Made by a program: the position numbers and the translations under genes | Notes under the pieces: model-generated | The model's input: only the letters and a program-made list of their open reading frames with translations | Told to the model about the DNA's origin: nothing | Database searches by the model: none | Shown: one piece after another, positions 33,706-41,762 of the stretch | How the letters are laid out: every line of letters starts with the position of its first letter | Numbering within the stretch: the stretch's first letter is position 1 | Assembly (NCBI GenBank): GCA_000437855.1 | Contig: FR902170.1 | Location: 1-64,000 of the forward strand | Length of the DNA: 64,000 nt | Direction of reading: 5' to 3' | Source of the DNA: Clostridium sp. CAG:567 | GTDB taxonomy: Bacteria; Bacillota; Clostridia; TANB77; CAG-508

Positions 33706-34524
33706 GTGAATGAAAAAATTACAGTATTAGTAGCAGATGACAATAGTGACTTTACTATGACATTATCAAATTATTTAGAAAAAGAGGAACAAATTCAGAT
33801 TGTTGGAATTGCTAGAGATGGTAATGAAGCCTATGATATGGCAGTAAATTTAAAGCCAGATATATTACTACTTGATATAATAATGCCACATCTTGATGGA
33901 CTTGGAGTCTTAGAAAAATTAGGAGAAACTAATTTAGAAAAAAGACCATTATCAATTATATTATCTGCAGTAGGACAAGACAAAATAACTCAAAAAGCAA
34001 TAGCACTAGGAGCACAATATTACATTGTAAAACCTTTTGATATTAATGTATTAATAAAAAGAATGAAGGAGTTAAAAAATTATCAACCTGTTCAGTTTAA
34101 AGGTGGATTTGTTACTAGAGAAATAAAGTCACAATATATAGACATTGCACCAGATCAAAAGAAAAACGAAGAAAACTTAGAAGCACTTGTAACTAATATC
34201 ATTCACGAAGTTGGAGTACCAGCTCATATAAAAGGATATCAATATTTAAGAGAAGCAATAATGATGGTAGTTAAAGATACCGAAGTAATAAATCAAATTA
34301 CAAAACAACTTTATCCAGAAATTGCATGTAAATATAAAACCACCCCAAGTAGAGTAGAAAGAGCAATCCGTCATGCAATAGAAGTAGCATGGGGAAGAGG
34401 AGAGCAAAGTGCAGTTGAAAACATATTTGGCTACACAGTATCAGCAGCCAAAGGAAAGCCAACCAATAGCGAATTTATAGCGATGATTAGCGACAAATTA
34501 AGGCTTGAATTAAAAAGTGCATAA
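33706..34524 (+). CDS. spo0A: Sporulation master regulator Spo0A
   Basis: Response regulator that commits the cell to sporulation. The receiver domain (1-125) carries the acidic pair DD in VLVADDNSD, the phosphoacceptor Asp in ILLLDIIMPHLDGLG (near residue 60), and the Lys in YYIVKPFD. The C-terminal Spo0A domain starts near 160 (VTNIIHEVGVPAHIKGYQYL) and holds the DNA-recognition helix in TTPSRVERAIRHAIEVAW. At 272 residues it is full length. The start is GTG at 33706, after AGGGGGA. It is monocistronic; in many clostridia spoIVB lies just upstream, but here a YigZ gene does. Confidence 0.96.
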   Translation: MNEKITVLVADDNSDFTMTLSNYLEKEEQIQIVGIARDGNEAYDMAVNLKPDILLLDIIMPHLDGLGVLEKLGETNLEKRPLSIILSAVGQDKITQKAIALGAQYYIVKPFDINVLIKRMKELKNYQPVQFKGGFVTREIKSQYIDIAPDQKKNEENLEALVTNIIHEVGVPAHIKGYQYLREAIMMVVKDTEVINQITKQLYPEIACKYKTTPSRVERAIRHAIEVAWGRGEQSAVENIFGYTVSAAKGKPTNSEFIAMISDKLRLELKSA

Positions 34525-34533
34525 AAATAATAG

Positions 34534-34570
34534 GACATACTCTAATTTAGAAAAAGAGTATGTCTTTCTT
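34534..34570. terminator. Terminator between spo0A and the ribbon-helix-helix gene
   Basis: A 10-bp stem (34534-34543 with 34555-34564, GACATACTCT and its complement) then TTTCTT. It can serve both converging genes. Confidence 0.75.
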
Positions 34571-34575
34571 GTTGT

Positions 34576-34755
34576 TTATTCTTCTTCAAGATTTTCAAGA
34601 CCAAATTCAATAATTTGATTTATGACGCTATTAAAACTTATATTATTTTTTTCAGCAAGATCATTTATTTTATCAAAAGTTTTTCCACTTATTCTTATAG
34701 TTCTAGTAATAGTATCATTCCTTTTAGAAAAGTTTAAAATTTTTAATTTTTCCAT
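34576..34755 (-). CDS. Ribbon-helix-helix (Arc/CopG-like) DNA-binding protein
   Basis: A 59-residue protein with an RHH layout: a beta strand ITRTIRIS, helix TFDKINDLAEKNN, a turn, and helix ISFNSVINQIIEFGLENL. Proteins of this size are DNA-binding repressors of small regulons, plasmid control systems or toxin-antitoxin pairs. No toxin gene adjoins it. The ATG at 34755 has AGGTGA seven bases upstream; a GTG nine bases earlier (34764) overlaps that site. The upstream region contains two AGTGTACA boxes flanking a TATAAT, a likely autoregulatory site. Confidence 0.65.
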   Translation of the reverse strand: MEKLKILNFSKRNDTITRTIRISGKTFDKINDLAEKNNISFNSVINQIIEFGLENLEEE

Positions 34756-34773
34756 TTCAATCACCTATTACAT

Positions 34774-34808
34774 AGTGTACACAAAAACAAATATATTATA
34801 AGTGTACA
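34774..34808 (-). promoter_or_regulatory. Candidate operator and -10 for the RHH gene
   Basis: AGTGTACA occurs at 34774-34781 and 34801-34808, exactly 27 bases apart, on either side of a minus-strand TATAAT (34795-34800). TGTACA is palindromic. I infer repressor binding that blocks this promoter. Confidence 0.4.
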
Positions 34809-34858
34809 AAAATGTGTTTTTAACAAAAAATTGACTGCTTTGTTTAACAAAAACTCTA

Positions 34859-34887
34859 TTGACTAATAATTATATGGAATATATAAT
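34859..34887 (+). promoter_or_regulatory. Promoter of the NrdD-like gene
   Basis: TTGACT (34859-34864), 17 bases, TATAAT (34882-34887), 31 bases before the start codon. An 11-base direct repeat TTTAACAAAAA is found just upstream (about 34820 and 34843). Confidence 0.75.
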
Positions 34888-34917
34888 TAACATAGCTCAA
34901 AGCGAGGAGGATCAATA

Positions 34918-37089
34918 ATGTTAATTGAAGTTCCAGAAAAAGTTGCTAAAAAAATAGTTGTAAAAAGAGACGGAAAAAAGGTTGAGTTTGATGGTGCAAA
35001 AATTGCACTTGCTATTCAAAAAGGATTTGGAGACATTGTAGGAAATGAAGATTCTAAAACAGCTAAATATAATGAGACAGATGTTAATAAAGTATACAGT
35101 AAGGTATTAGGAAGAATACAAAAAATAGATTCAGAAAAAATAAAAATTGAAGAAATTCAAGATTTAATAGAAGAAGAACTGAAAAATAACGGATACCAAG
35201 ATGTATATGGTGCTTTTGCTAGCTATCGTGAAAAAAGAGCACAATCAAGGCAATTATTTTTTGATGAAAAAAAGCAACATAAATTTCTAAAAGCACTAGA
35301 AAACTTAGGACTTAAGTCAGCTAATGTAGAAGAAAACAAAAGAGAAAAAAATAATGATAGTGAAACAACTATGGGCAATATGTTTCAATATGCAAGTGCA
35401 ATCTCAAGGCAGTTTGCTATAACATATTTAATGAAAAAGAAATTTTCAGAAGCACATGAAAATGGAGACATATATATTCATGGAATGAACTTTATTCCAA
35501 CAGGTACTACCAGTTCATGTCAAATTGATATAAGTAAATTATATGATGATGGTTTTTATATAGGAAATAATTATATAAAAGAGCCAAATGGAATAATTGC
35601 ATACTCGAATTTAGCAACAGTTGCAATACAAGCAAATCAAAATGATCAATATGGTGAACAAAGTATACCTTCATTTGACTATTATATGGCACCAGGAGTT
35701 CTTAAAACATTTAAAAAGCAGTTAAAACAATTGATTTTCGATTATTTAGAGTTAACAGATTTTGATAAATTTATAGCTGTAAATGGAATAGAAAGAGAAA
35801 TTGATAAAATAAATACTATTGAGTTTGATTCAAATATATTTGATAAATATTGCAGAGATTCACAAGAGCTTAAAAGAATGTTTAAAATTGCTTATACTAA
35901 AGCGATTGAAAAAACTAAAAAACTAACAGATCAAGCAATGGAATCATTTATATATGACTTAAATACAATTCATTCAAGAGCAGGAAATAAGTTACCATTT
36001 TCATGTATCAATTTTGGAACAGATACATCACCAGAAGGTAGAATGGTAATTAAATCAATATTAAAAGCAATTAATAATGGACTTGGAAATGGAGAAGAAT
36101 GTGCTTTTCCAGTAGCAATTTTTAAAATAAAAAAAGGTACAAACTATAATGAAAAAGATGTAAATTATGACTTGCTTGAATTGGCATGTTCTGTAACGGT
36201 AAAAAGAAAAAATATTAATTTTTCATTTTTAGATGCAGAATTTAATATAAATGATTATAAACAAGGAGACTATGATACAGAAGTTTCATATACAGGAATA
36301 GGTAATAGAATACTAGAAAATGTAGTTGATTCTAATAAAGCAATATCTGTTGGTAGAGGAGTTCTATCAGCAACAACAATAAATTTACCAAGATTAGGAA
36401 TAAAGCATGGAACTATTTCAAATAATAAAACAGATTTAAAAGGATTCTTTTTTGAACTTGAAGAAAAAATGGACTTAGTAAAAGATCAATTGTTAGAAAG
36501 ATATGAAATACAATGCAAAAAAAATATATATAATTTTCCTTTTTTACTAGAACAAAATGTTTGGATAGACAGTGAACGATTAAAAGACAATGATAATTTG
36601 AGAAAAGCACTAAAGCATGGTATTTTAAATATAGGATTTAGTGGATTAGCAGAATGCTTGAAAGCTTTAACAGGAGAACATCAAGGAGAATCAAAAGATG
36701 CTCAAAAACTAGGAATTAAAATTGTAGAATTCATGAGAAAAAAATGTGATGAATATTCTGAAAAGTATAATTTGAATTTTAATCTAGTTGCAACGCCTAA
36801 AGAGGAAATATCAAATAAATTTATTAAATTAGATCAGGCTATTTATGGAAAACTAAAGGGTATAACAGATAAAAATCGTTATACTAACTCTTTTCATATA
36901 CCGGAAGGATATAAAATTTCTGTAATAGATAAAATAAAATTAGAATCACAATATCACTGCTTAACAAATGGTGGACATATTGAAATAGTACAAATAAAAA
37001 ATGGAGATACAAAAGATATAATGAGTGTTATAAAAACTATGAAAGAAAATGGAATTGGTTATGGAAAGATAATTAATATGGAGAAATAA
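34918..37089 (+). CDS. NrdD-like anaerobic ribonucleotide reductase homologue lacking the radical residues
   Basis: Homologue of the class III ribonucleotide reductase large chain. The N-terminal ATP-cone is present (KIVVKRDGKKVEFDGAKIA, about residues 9-95), and the barrel is recognisable: TTSSCQIDISKLYDDGF, NLATVAIQANQNDQYGEQS, FGTDTSPEGRMVIKS, TTINLPRLGIKHG. Two catalytic parts are missing. The finger-loop motif GCR, which carries the thiyl-radical Cys, reads GIGN with Ile461. The protein ends at residue 723, where the zinc-finger and glycyl-radical tail (RxCGY) should begin; the next gene starts two bases later, with no Cys-rich frame. I infer a protein without reductase activity, perhaps nucleotide-sensing. 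It has its own strong promoter. Confidence 0.8.
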   Translation: MLIEVPEKVAKKIVVKRDGKKVEFDGAKIALAIQKGFGDIVGNEDSKTAKYNETDVNKVYSKVLGRIQKIDSEKIKIEEIQDLIEEELKNNGYQDVYGAFASYREKRAQSRQLFFDEKKQHKFLKALENLGLKSANVEENKREKNNDSETTMGNMFQYASAISRQFAITYLMKKKFSEAHENGDIYIHGMNFIPTGTTSSCQIDISKLYDDGFYIGNNYIKEPNGIIAYSNLATVAIQANQNDQYGEQSIPSFDYYMAPGVLKTFKKQLKQLIFDYLELTDFDKFIAVNGIEREIDKINTIEFDSNIFDKYCRDSQELKRMFKIAYTKAIEKTKKLTDQAMESFIYDLNTIHSRAGNKLPFSCINFGTDTSPEGRMVIKSILKAINNGLGNGEECAFPVAIFKIKKGTNYNEKDVNYDLLELACSVTVKRKNINFSFLDAEFNINDYKQGDYDTEVSYTGIGNRILENVVDSNKAISVGRGVLSATTINLPRLGIKHGTISNNKTDLKGFFFELEEKMDLVKDQLLERYEIQCKKNIYNFPFLLEQNVWIDSERLKDNDNLRKALKHGILNIGFSGLAECLKALTGEHQGESKDAQKLGIKIVEFMRKKCDEYSEKYNLNFNLVATPKEEISNKFIKLDQAIYGKLKGITDKNRYTNSFHIPEGYKISVIDKIKLESQYHCLTNGGHIEIVQIKNGDTKDIMSVIKTMKENGIGYGKIINMEK

Positions 37090-37091
37090 AA

Positions 37092-37619
37092 ATGGATGAA
37101 TTTGATGTGGACCAAGCAGACAATAAAGAATATGTTTTAAATATGATAAAAAAAGACGGAAAATTATTAGACTTTGCATCTGCAAGATTACAAGATGATG
37201 AAGAAGTTGTAATGGAAGCAGTAAAACAGAACCCAATATCTTTAGAATTTGCAAGTAAAAGGTTAAAAAATAATGAAAAAATAGTAATGGAATCTGTATC
37301 TAGAGTGGGATGGACAGCATGTTATGCAAGTGAAAAATTAAGAGCTAATAGGGAAATAATGCTATCAGGGTTAAAGATAGATGGTCAAATTTTATACTAT
37401 GCTTCAAAAGAAATAAGAGATGACAAAGAAGCTGTTTTGTCTGCGGTAACCAACAAAGGGTTAATATTAAAATATGCAAGTAATAGATTAAGACAAGATA
37501 AAGAAATTGTCTTAGCAGCTATAAAACAAGATAAAAGAGCAAAAGAATATATTGCATCAGAAGAGCTAAAAAAGGATGAAGATGTTCAAGCTATATTAAA
37601 TCCTCCGCAGGAAAGTTAA
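37092..37619 (+). CDS. DUF4116 repeat protein
   Basis: A 175-residue acidic protein made of about five repeats of the DUF4116 type, each about 25 residues: LDFASARLQDDEEVVMEAV, LEFASKRLKNNEKIVMESV, CYASEKLRANREIMLSGL, LYYASKEIRDDKEAVLSAV and LKYASNRLRQDKEIVLAAI. These helical repeats are of unknown function and are common in protist and bacterial proteins. There is no signal or membrane segment. It starts two bases after the stop of the NrdD-like gene and so is translationally coupled to it; the two may act together. Confidence 0.8.
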   Translation: MDEFDVDQADNKEYVLNMIKKDGKLLDFASARLQDDEEVVMEAVKQNPISLEFASKRLKNNEKIVMESVSRVGWTACYASEKLRANREIMLSGLKIDGQILYYASKEIRDDKEAVLSAVTNKGLILKYASNRLRQDKEIVLAAIKQDKRAKEYIASEELKKDEDVQAILNPPQES

Positions 37620-37688
37620 AATAAAAAAATAAAAAGAAAATAGAATAATTTAAAAATAAACATCAAACAATAAGTAATGGTGATTAGA

Positions 37689-37934
37689 ATGAAAATATCA
37701 TGGATTAAATATGATCAAGATAAAAAGAGTTTTCGTCTACCAGAAGCCTTAGGGTTTGATGTTTTTTATTTATCAGATTTAGAACAGACTGATAAAAAAA
37801 TGAAAGAATTAATAAAGAATAACTATGATACAATAGTTATTTCAAATGAAGTTGCTGGTTTTTCAGAAGATATTATAAAAAAATATCAAAAAAGTAAGAA
37901 TATAAAAATAGTAATTTCTTTGGATAAAGAATAA
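37689..37934 (+). CDS. Small protein resembling V-type ATP synthase subunit F
   Basis: An 81-residue product with an alpha/beta pattern like V-ATPase subunit F: an N-terminal strand (MKISWIKYDQ), then EALGFDVFYLSDLEQTDKKMKEL, and NYDTIVISNEVAG. No other ATP synthase genes are near, so it may be a lone paralogue used elsewhere. I prefer the ATG at 37689, after GGTGATT; an ATG at 37677 adds four residues. It is followed 12 bases later by the YyaC gene, so a sporulation link is possible. Confidence in the family is low. Confidence 0.45.
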   Translation: MKISWIKYDQDKKSFRLPEALGFDVFYLSDLEQTDKKMKELIKNNYDTIVISNEVAGFSEDIIKKYQKSKNIKIVISLDKE

Positions 37935-37946
37935 TAAAAATATAAT

Positions 37947-38387
37947 ATGAAAAAAATAGACTATACTTTTGTATGTATTGGAACTAATAGAATAATATCA
38001 GATTCATTTGGCCCTAGAGTAGGTAAAAAACTTAAGCAGGTCTTTTATAAAAATGAGAATATAAACGTTTATGGAACAATGGAAAATCCGATTCATCTAA
38101 AAAATGTTGAATATTTTCTAAAAAAAATGGAAAATAAAAATCAAATAATTTTAATAGATTCTGCCATTGGAAGAAAGGAAGATATAGGAAATACTTATGT
38201 AAATAGAGGTGGTATGGAAATAGGTAAAGCATTTAATCATAGTATATATATTCCTGCAAATATAAATATAAAAACTGTAATTGGTGCAAAAGAATATATG
38301 CCAAATTATAGTATATACCAAATAGAACAAATAGCAAATAAAGTTGCTTATAAAATTGTTCAGATTGTCTTTGAATTATCTGTATAA
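37947..38387 (+). CDS. yyaC: Spore protease YyaC/DUF1256 family protein
   Basis: A 146-residue protein of the YyaC family, related to the germination protease GPR fold. The hallmark N-terminal CIGTNRIISDSFGPRVGKKLK (about residues 11-30) is clear, followed by VYGTMENPIHLKNVEYFL and a central ILIDSAIG. YyaC occurs only in spore formers and is made during sporulation; its substrate is uncertain. Together with spoIVFA/FB nearby it forms a small sporulation neighbourhood. The start is an ATG preceded by no strong ribosome site. Confidence 0.8.
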   Translation: MKKIDYTFVCIGTNRIISDSFGPRVGKKLKQVFYKNENINVYGTMENPIHLKNVEYFLKKMENKNQIILIDSAIGRKEDIGNTYVNRGGMEIGKAFNHSIYIPANINIKTVIGAKEYMPNYSIYQIEQIANKVAYKIVQIVFELSV

Positions 38388-38443
38388 AAAAAACTAAAAT
38401 GGAAAAAATTGAAATATAAACACATAAGAAAGGATAGGATAAA

Positions 38444-38797
38444 ATGAATACAGGTGATTTGAAAAATATTGTGGTAATAAAAGATTTGCCGTCTAATTTA
38501 ATAGAAGAAGCAATAGTGGTTTTAAAGGAAAACCAAAAAATACCTAAATTAGAACCTGCATCAAAAGATAAAAAAGAAAACAGCTCGGAAACACCAAAAA
38601 TAAAAAACTCGAAAGATTATATAATTAAAGAAGCTCAAATGCTAATAGCAGATTATATTTCAAAAATTGAAAATAAAAATAAAAAAGAAAATCAATCAAT
38701 ACAAAAATTAAATAAAAAATGTAAAAAGCTAAAATCTATAAATCAAGCATTAGTGGTTAGTCTGGCAATTAGCATACTGATAAATTTTATATTTTAA
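38444..38797 (+). CDS. Hypothetical tail-anchored coiled-coil protein
   Basis: I do not recognise this 117-residue protein. It is hydrophilic and lysine-rich for about 95 residues, with a probable coiled coil near 60-95 (IADYISKIENKNKKENQ onward), and ends with one hydrophobic helix (ALVVSLAISILINFIF) with no residues after it. That suggests a C-tail membrane anchor with the rest in the cytoplasm. It sits between yyaC and the spoIVFA-like gene, so a role in the sporangium is possible but unproven. The ribosome site is AAGGATAGG. Confidence 0.6.
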   Translation: MNTGDLKNIVVIKDLPSNLIEEAIVVLKENQKIPKLEPASKDKKENSSETPKIKNSKDYIIKEAQMLIADYISKIENKNKKENQSIQKLNKKCKKLKSINQALVVSLAISILINFIF

Positions 38798-38862
38798 GAA
38801 TAAAACATTTCTTCCTCACATATAAATGAAACATAAAACTACAAAGGAAGAGGTGTATTTTT

Positions 38863-39816
38863 TTGGAAAGAATATTATCACAAGAAGAAAGAATAAGAAG
38901 AGCAGAGGAAATATACTACCGTAGAAAATTAAATAATGGTGATATTAGAATGCCTAGTTCTCAGGTTAGAGATAAAACTGAAAAAAGGCAATTTTCTTTA
39001 TATAGAAAGATGGCAATACAAATATTAATATGTATTTTAATTTACTTAATTTTTTCATTAATTAAAGAAGCAAATTATTTATTTTCTGAAAATATTATAA
39101 ATAAAACAAAAGAATTTTTAAATACAGACATTAATTTCACGATAATTTCTTCAAATATAAATGAGTTTTGGAAAAATAATAAAGATAAATTTAAAATTTT
39201 TACGAACAATGAAGAAACCAATTTAGAAAATACTAACAATGAACAAAACAATGATGATAATGAACAGAACAAGAAAGAAGACGAAAAAAATAATAAAGAA
39301 AATAATAATCAAAATGAACAAGAGAATAATACAACCACAGGAATAGGTGGGGCAAGCTCTAATGAAAATACTCAAGTTGATGAAAAAACTAAAAAAAGTC
39401 AAATGGAACTCGATGCAGAATACATAAAAAAGAATTTTAAAATGCAATTACCAGTAAAAGCAAAAGTTACTTCAAGCTATGGAAAAAGAGAAGAGGATAA
39501 AATTGTTTCTGCAGATCATTATGGTATAGATTTGGGAGTGGTTATAGGAACTACTGTTGTTGCGGCGATGGAAGGTAAAGTTACATTAGTATCAAATGAA
39601 GGAGAATATGGAACTCATGTAAAAATTGTAAATAAGGATATAACAACTATTTATGCACATTGCAGTAAAATTTTAGTGAAAAAAGGTGCAAAAATTAAAA
39701 AAGGACAAAAAATAGCTTTATCAGGAAATACTGGAAAAACTACAGGTCCACATTTGCACTTTGAAATAAGAAGAAGCACAAGGACAGTTGATCCAGCTCT
39801 AGTGCTAAATTTTTAA
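38863..39816 (+). CDS. spoIVFA: SpoIVFA-like M23 membrane protein
   Basis: A 317-residue protein with an N-terminal cytosolic part, one membrane helix (about residues 50-66), an Asn/Glu-rich linker of low complexity (about 110-165), and a C-terminal M23 domain. The zinc motif is complete (DHYGIDLG, AHCSKI, PHLHFEIRR). SpoIVFA holds SpoIVFB in the forespore outer membrane and restrains it; assignment rests mainly on position directly before spoIVFB and on the architecture. SpoIIQ-type function is an alternative, but SpoIIQ pairs with SpoIIIAH, not seen here. The start is TTG at 38863, eight bases after GGAAGAGGTG. Confidence 0.75.
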   Translation: MERILSQEERIRRAEEIYYRRKLNNGDIRMPSSQVRDKTEKRQFSLYRKMAIQILICILIYLIFSLIKEANYLFSENIINKTKEFLNTDINFTIISSNINEFWKNNKDKFKIFTNNEETNLENTNNEQNNDDNEQNKKEDEKNNKENNNQNEQENNTTTGIGGASSNENTQVDEKTKKSQMELDAEYIKKNFKMQLPVKAKVTSSYGKREEDKIVSADHYGIDLGVVIGTTVVAAMEGKVTLVSNEGEYGTHVKIVNKDITTIYAHCSKILVKKGAKIKKGQKIALSGNTGKTTGPHLHFEIRRSTRTVDPALVLNF

Positions 39817-39862
39817 AGTAATCTGTGTTTTATTTTACTAAAAGTTATAAAAGGAGTGAAGA

Positions 39863-40525
39863 ATGAGCGTAAAAATTGACCTAAAAATCTTTTTATTTGC
39901 AATTATATTTTATTTTACTAAACAAATTAAAATATATGCTTTATTGATGATATTAGCATTAGTACATGAATTAGGACACTTAGTGTGTGGAATATGTTTG
40001 GGACTCAAATTAAAAAGTATAAAAATAACGCCAGTAGGATTTCAAATATTATTTAAAAATAATATACAGGATTATAATATTAAAATACAAAAAGGTAATG
40101 AAATTTGTATAAAAAAAATAGCAATTGCGTTTGCAGGGCCACTGGTTAATATATTTATTGCAATAATTGCTTTTTTTATGCCTGAAAACATTGTGGCACA
40201 AAAAGAAACAATAATATATGCAAATTTGATGTTGGCAATATTTAATTTATTACCAATATATCCACTAGATGGTGGAAGAATAGTAAAAGAAATAATAATG
40301 ATAAAAGATGGAACAAAATTAGCTTATGAAAAAATAAATAATATATCTAAAGTAACAGTTATAATAATTACAATAATTACGTCTATAATAATTTTAAAAA
40401 TACATAATATAGCAATTTTAATAATATTAACATATTTATGGTATTTAAACATAAAAAATGAAAAGGAATATAAGGTAAAATGTAGAATAATAAGTGCAGT
40501 AAAAGGAGGTTATGTTGACATATAG
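39863..40525 (+). CDS. spoIVFB: Site-2 (M50) protease SpoIVFB
   Basis: Intramembrane metalloprotease that cleaves pro-sigma-K in the mother cell. The 220-residue product has about five to six hydrophobic helices, the zinc motif HELGH in the second helix (ALVHELGHLVCG, near residue 34), and the second motif NLLPIYPLDGGR (near 130) supplying the Asp. The size fits SpoIVFB without a CBS domain. It follows the spoIVFA-like gene by 46 bases with AAAGGAGTG before its ATG. Function in sporulation is well established for the family; here it is inferred from sequence and neighbour. Confidence 0.88.
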   Translation: MSVKIDLKIFLFAIIFYFTKQIKIYALLMILALVHELGHLVCGICLGLKLKSIKITPVGFQILFKNNIQDYNIKIQKGNEICIKKIAIAFAGPLVNIFIAIIAFFMPENIVAQKETIIYANLMLAIFNLLPIYPLDGGRIVKEIIMIKDGTKLAYEKINNISKVTVIIITIITSIIILKIHNIAILIILTYLWYLNIKNEKEYKVKCRIISAVKGGYVDI

Positions 40526-40638
40526 ACAATTAATTATGAAATGTTAAAAATAATTGACAAAGTTCCACTTAAAATTGCTAGACTTTTTTGTGAAAATATA
40601 GTAACATAAAATCATAAAAAATAATTGGAGGATTAAAC

Positions 40639-41217
40639 ATGAAATTTGAAGAAAAATTAATTAAATTAAGAAAAGAAAAATTATTATCACAAGAAGAACT
40701 TGGAGAAAAGTTAGATGTTACAAGACAGACAATATCTAAGTGGGAACTTGGACAATCAAAACCAGATATGGAAAAACTTAAAGAGATTAGTACTTTGTTT
40801 AATATAAGTATAGAAGAGTTGACAAATGATGAAATTGATATTAGTAAGAAAAATAAAGGTAATGGAAATAACAAAAATACAATTATTATAGTAATTGCAG
40901 TTATAGCTGTATTGGCAATATTAGTAATAGGAGTAAAAGTTATAGTATCAAATATAGTACTTAAAGAATATAACGATATAAAAGATCGTACAATGCAAAC
41001 ACAAAAAGATATCATTGATTTATTTAATAATATAAAAGAAAACGTAATGGAACAACAAAATAATATTAATGAAGAAAAAAATGAGATAAATAATTCTATA
41101 GAAAAACAAGAAGATGTTAAAAATAAAATAATAGAACAACAAGATAAAATGTTAGAAGAGTTTAATAAACTTGAAGAAAAAAATATATTAAGAAACGGAG
41201 CAAATATATGGAATTAA
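40639..41217 (+). CDS. XRE-family regulator with membrane helix and coiled coil
   Basis: A 192-residue protein. Residues 1-60 form a helix-turn-helix of the XRE class (LIKLRKEKLLSQEELGEKL, then VTRQTISKWELGQSKPD), followed by a charged linker, a membrane helix (about 78-102, IIIVIAVIAVLAILVIGVKV), and a Gln/Asn/Glu-rich coiled coil outside (about 110-185). Regulators tied to the membrane in this way can sense envelope state. It overlaps the LemA gene by ten bases, so both are translated together with the DUF3137 gene as one operon. Confidence 0.8.
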   Translation: MKFEEKLIKLRKEKLLSQEELGEKLDVTRQTISKWELGQSKPDMEKLKEISTLFNISIEELTNDEIDISKKNKGNGNNKNTIIIVIAVIAVLAILVIGVKVIVSNIVLKEYNDIKDRTMQTQKDIIDLFNNIKENVMEQQNNINEEKNEINNSIEKQEDVKNKIIEQQDKMLEEFNKLEEKNILRNGANIWN

Positions 41218-41753
41218 TAATTATTTTTTCAATGATATTTTTATTTCTTATAATTGCAATTTTAAAAATGTATAATAAACTTATAAAACTAAGAAATAAA
41301 GTGAATCAATCTGAATCTGGAATAGATGTATATTTAAATCAAAGGTTTGATTTAATACCGAATTTAGTTGAATGTGTAAAATCATATACAAAGTACGAAT
41401 CAGAAACTTTAAATAAAATTACAGAACTTAGAAGTGTATATAATCAAAACAAAGGACTAGACATAGAAAAAGCAACAGAACTTAATAATATTATTAATAA
41501 AATTTTAGTAGTAGCAGAAAATTACCCTGAGCTTAAAGCGAGTGAGCAATATTTGAATTTACAAAAAAACTTGAGCAAGGTAGAGAGCCAACTTCAAGCA
41601 GCAAGAAGAATTTACAATAATGATGTAACAAATTACAATACAAAAATAGAATCCATTCCAAATAATATAATTGCGGCAGTATTTGGATTTAAAAAAGCAG
41701 AACTATTTCAAATTGAAGAATACAAAAAAGAAAATATTAATATAAAATTATAA
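41208..41753 (+). CDS. LemA family protein
   Basis: A 181-residue LemA protein: one N-terminal membrane helix (about residues 2-20), then a helical body with the family signature VNQSESGIDVYLNQRFDLIPNLVECVKSY and the C-terminal YPELKASEQYLNLQKNLSKVESQL, RRIYNNDVTNYNT. LemA proteins are surface-exposed or membrane-tethered and of unknown function, often next to membrane peptidases or TPM domain proteins. Here it lies between the HTH-TM regulator (overlap 10 bases) and a DUF3137 protein (9-base gap), a grouping also seen in other clostridia. Confidence 0.9.
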   Translation: MELIIIFSMIFLFLIIAILKMYNKLIKLRNKVNQSESGIDVYLNQRFDLIPNLVECVKSYTKYESETLNKITELRSVYNQNKGLDIEKATELNNIINKILVVAENYPELKASEQYLNLQKNLSKVESQLQAARRIYNNDVTNYNTKIESIPNNIIAAVFGFKKAELFQIEEYKKENINIKL

Positions 41754-41762
41754 GGTAGAAAT

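Noticed and set aside
38863..39816. SpoIIQ for the M23 membrane protein
   Set aside because: It directly precedes an M50 protease gene, the spoIVFA-spoIVFB order, so SpoIVFA-like is the better call.
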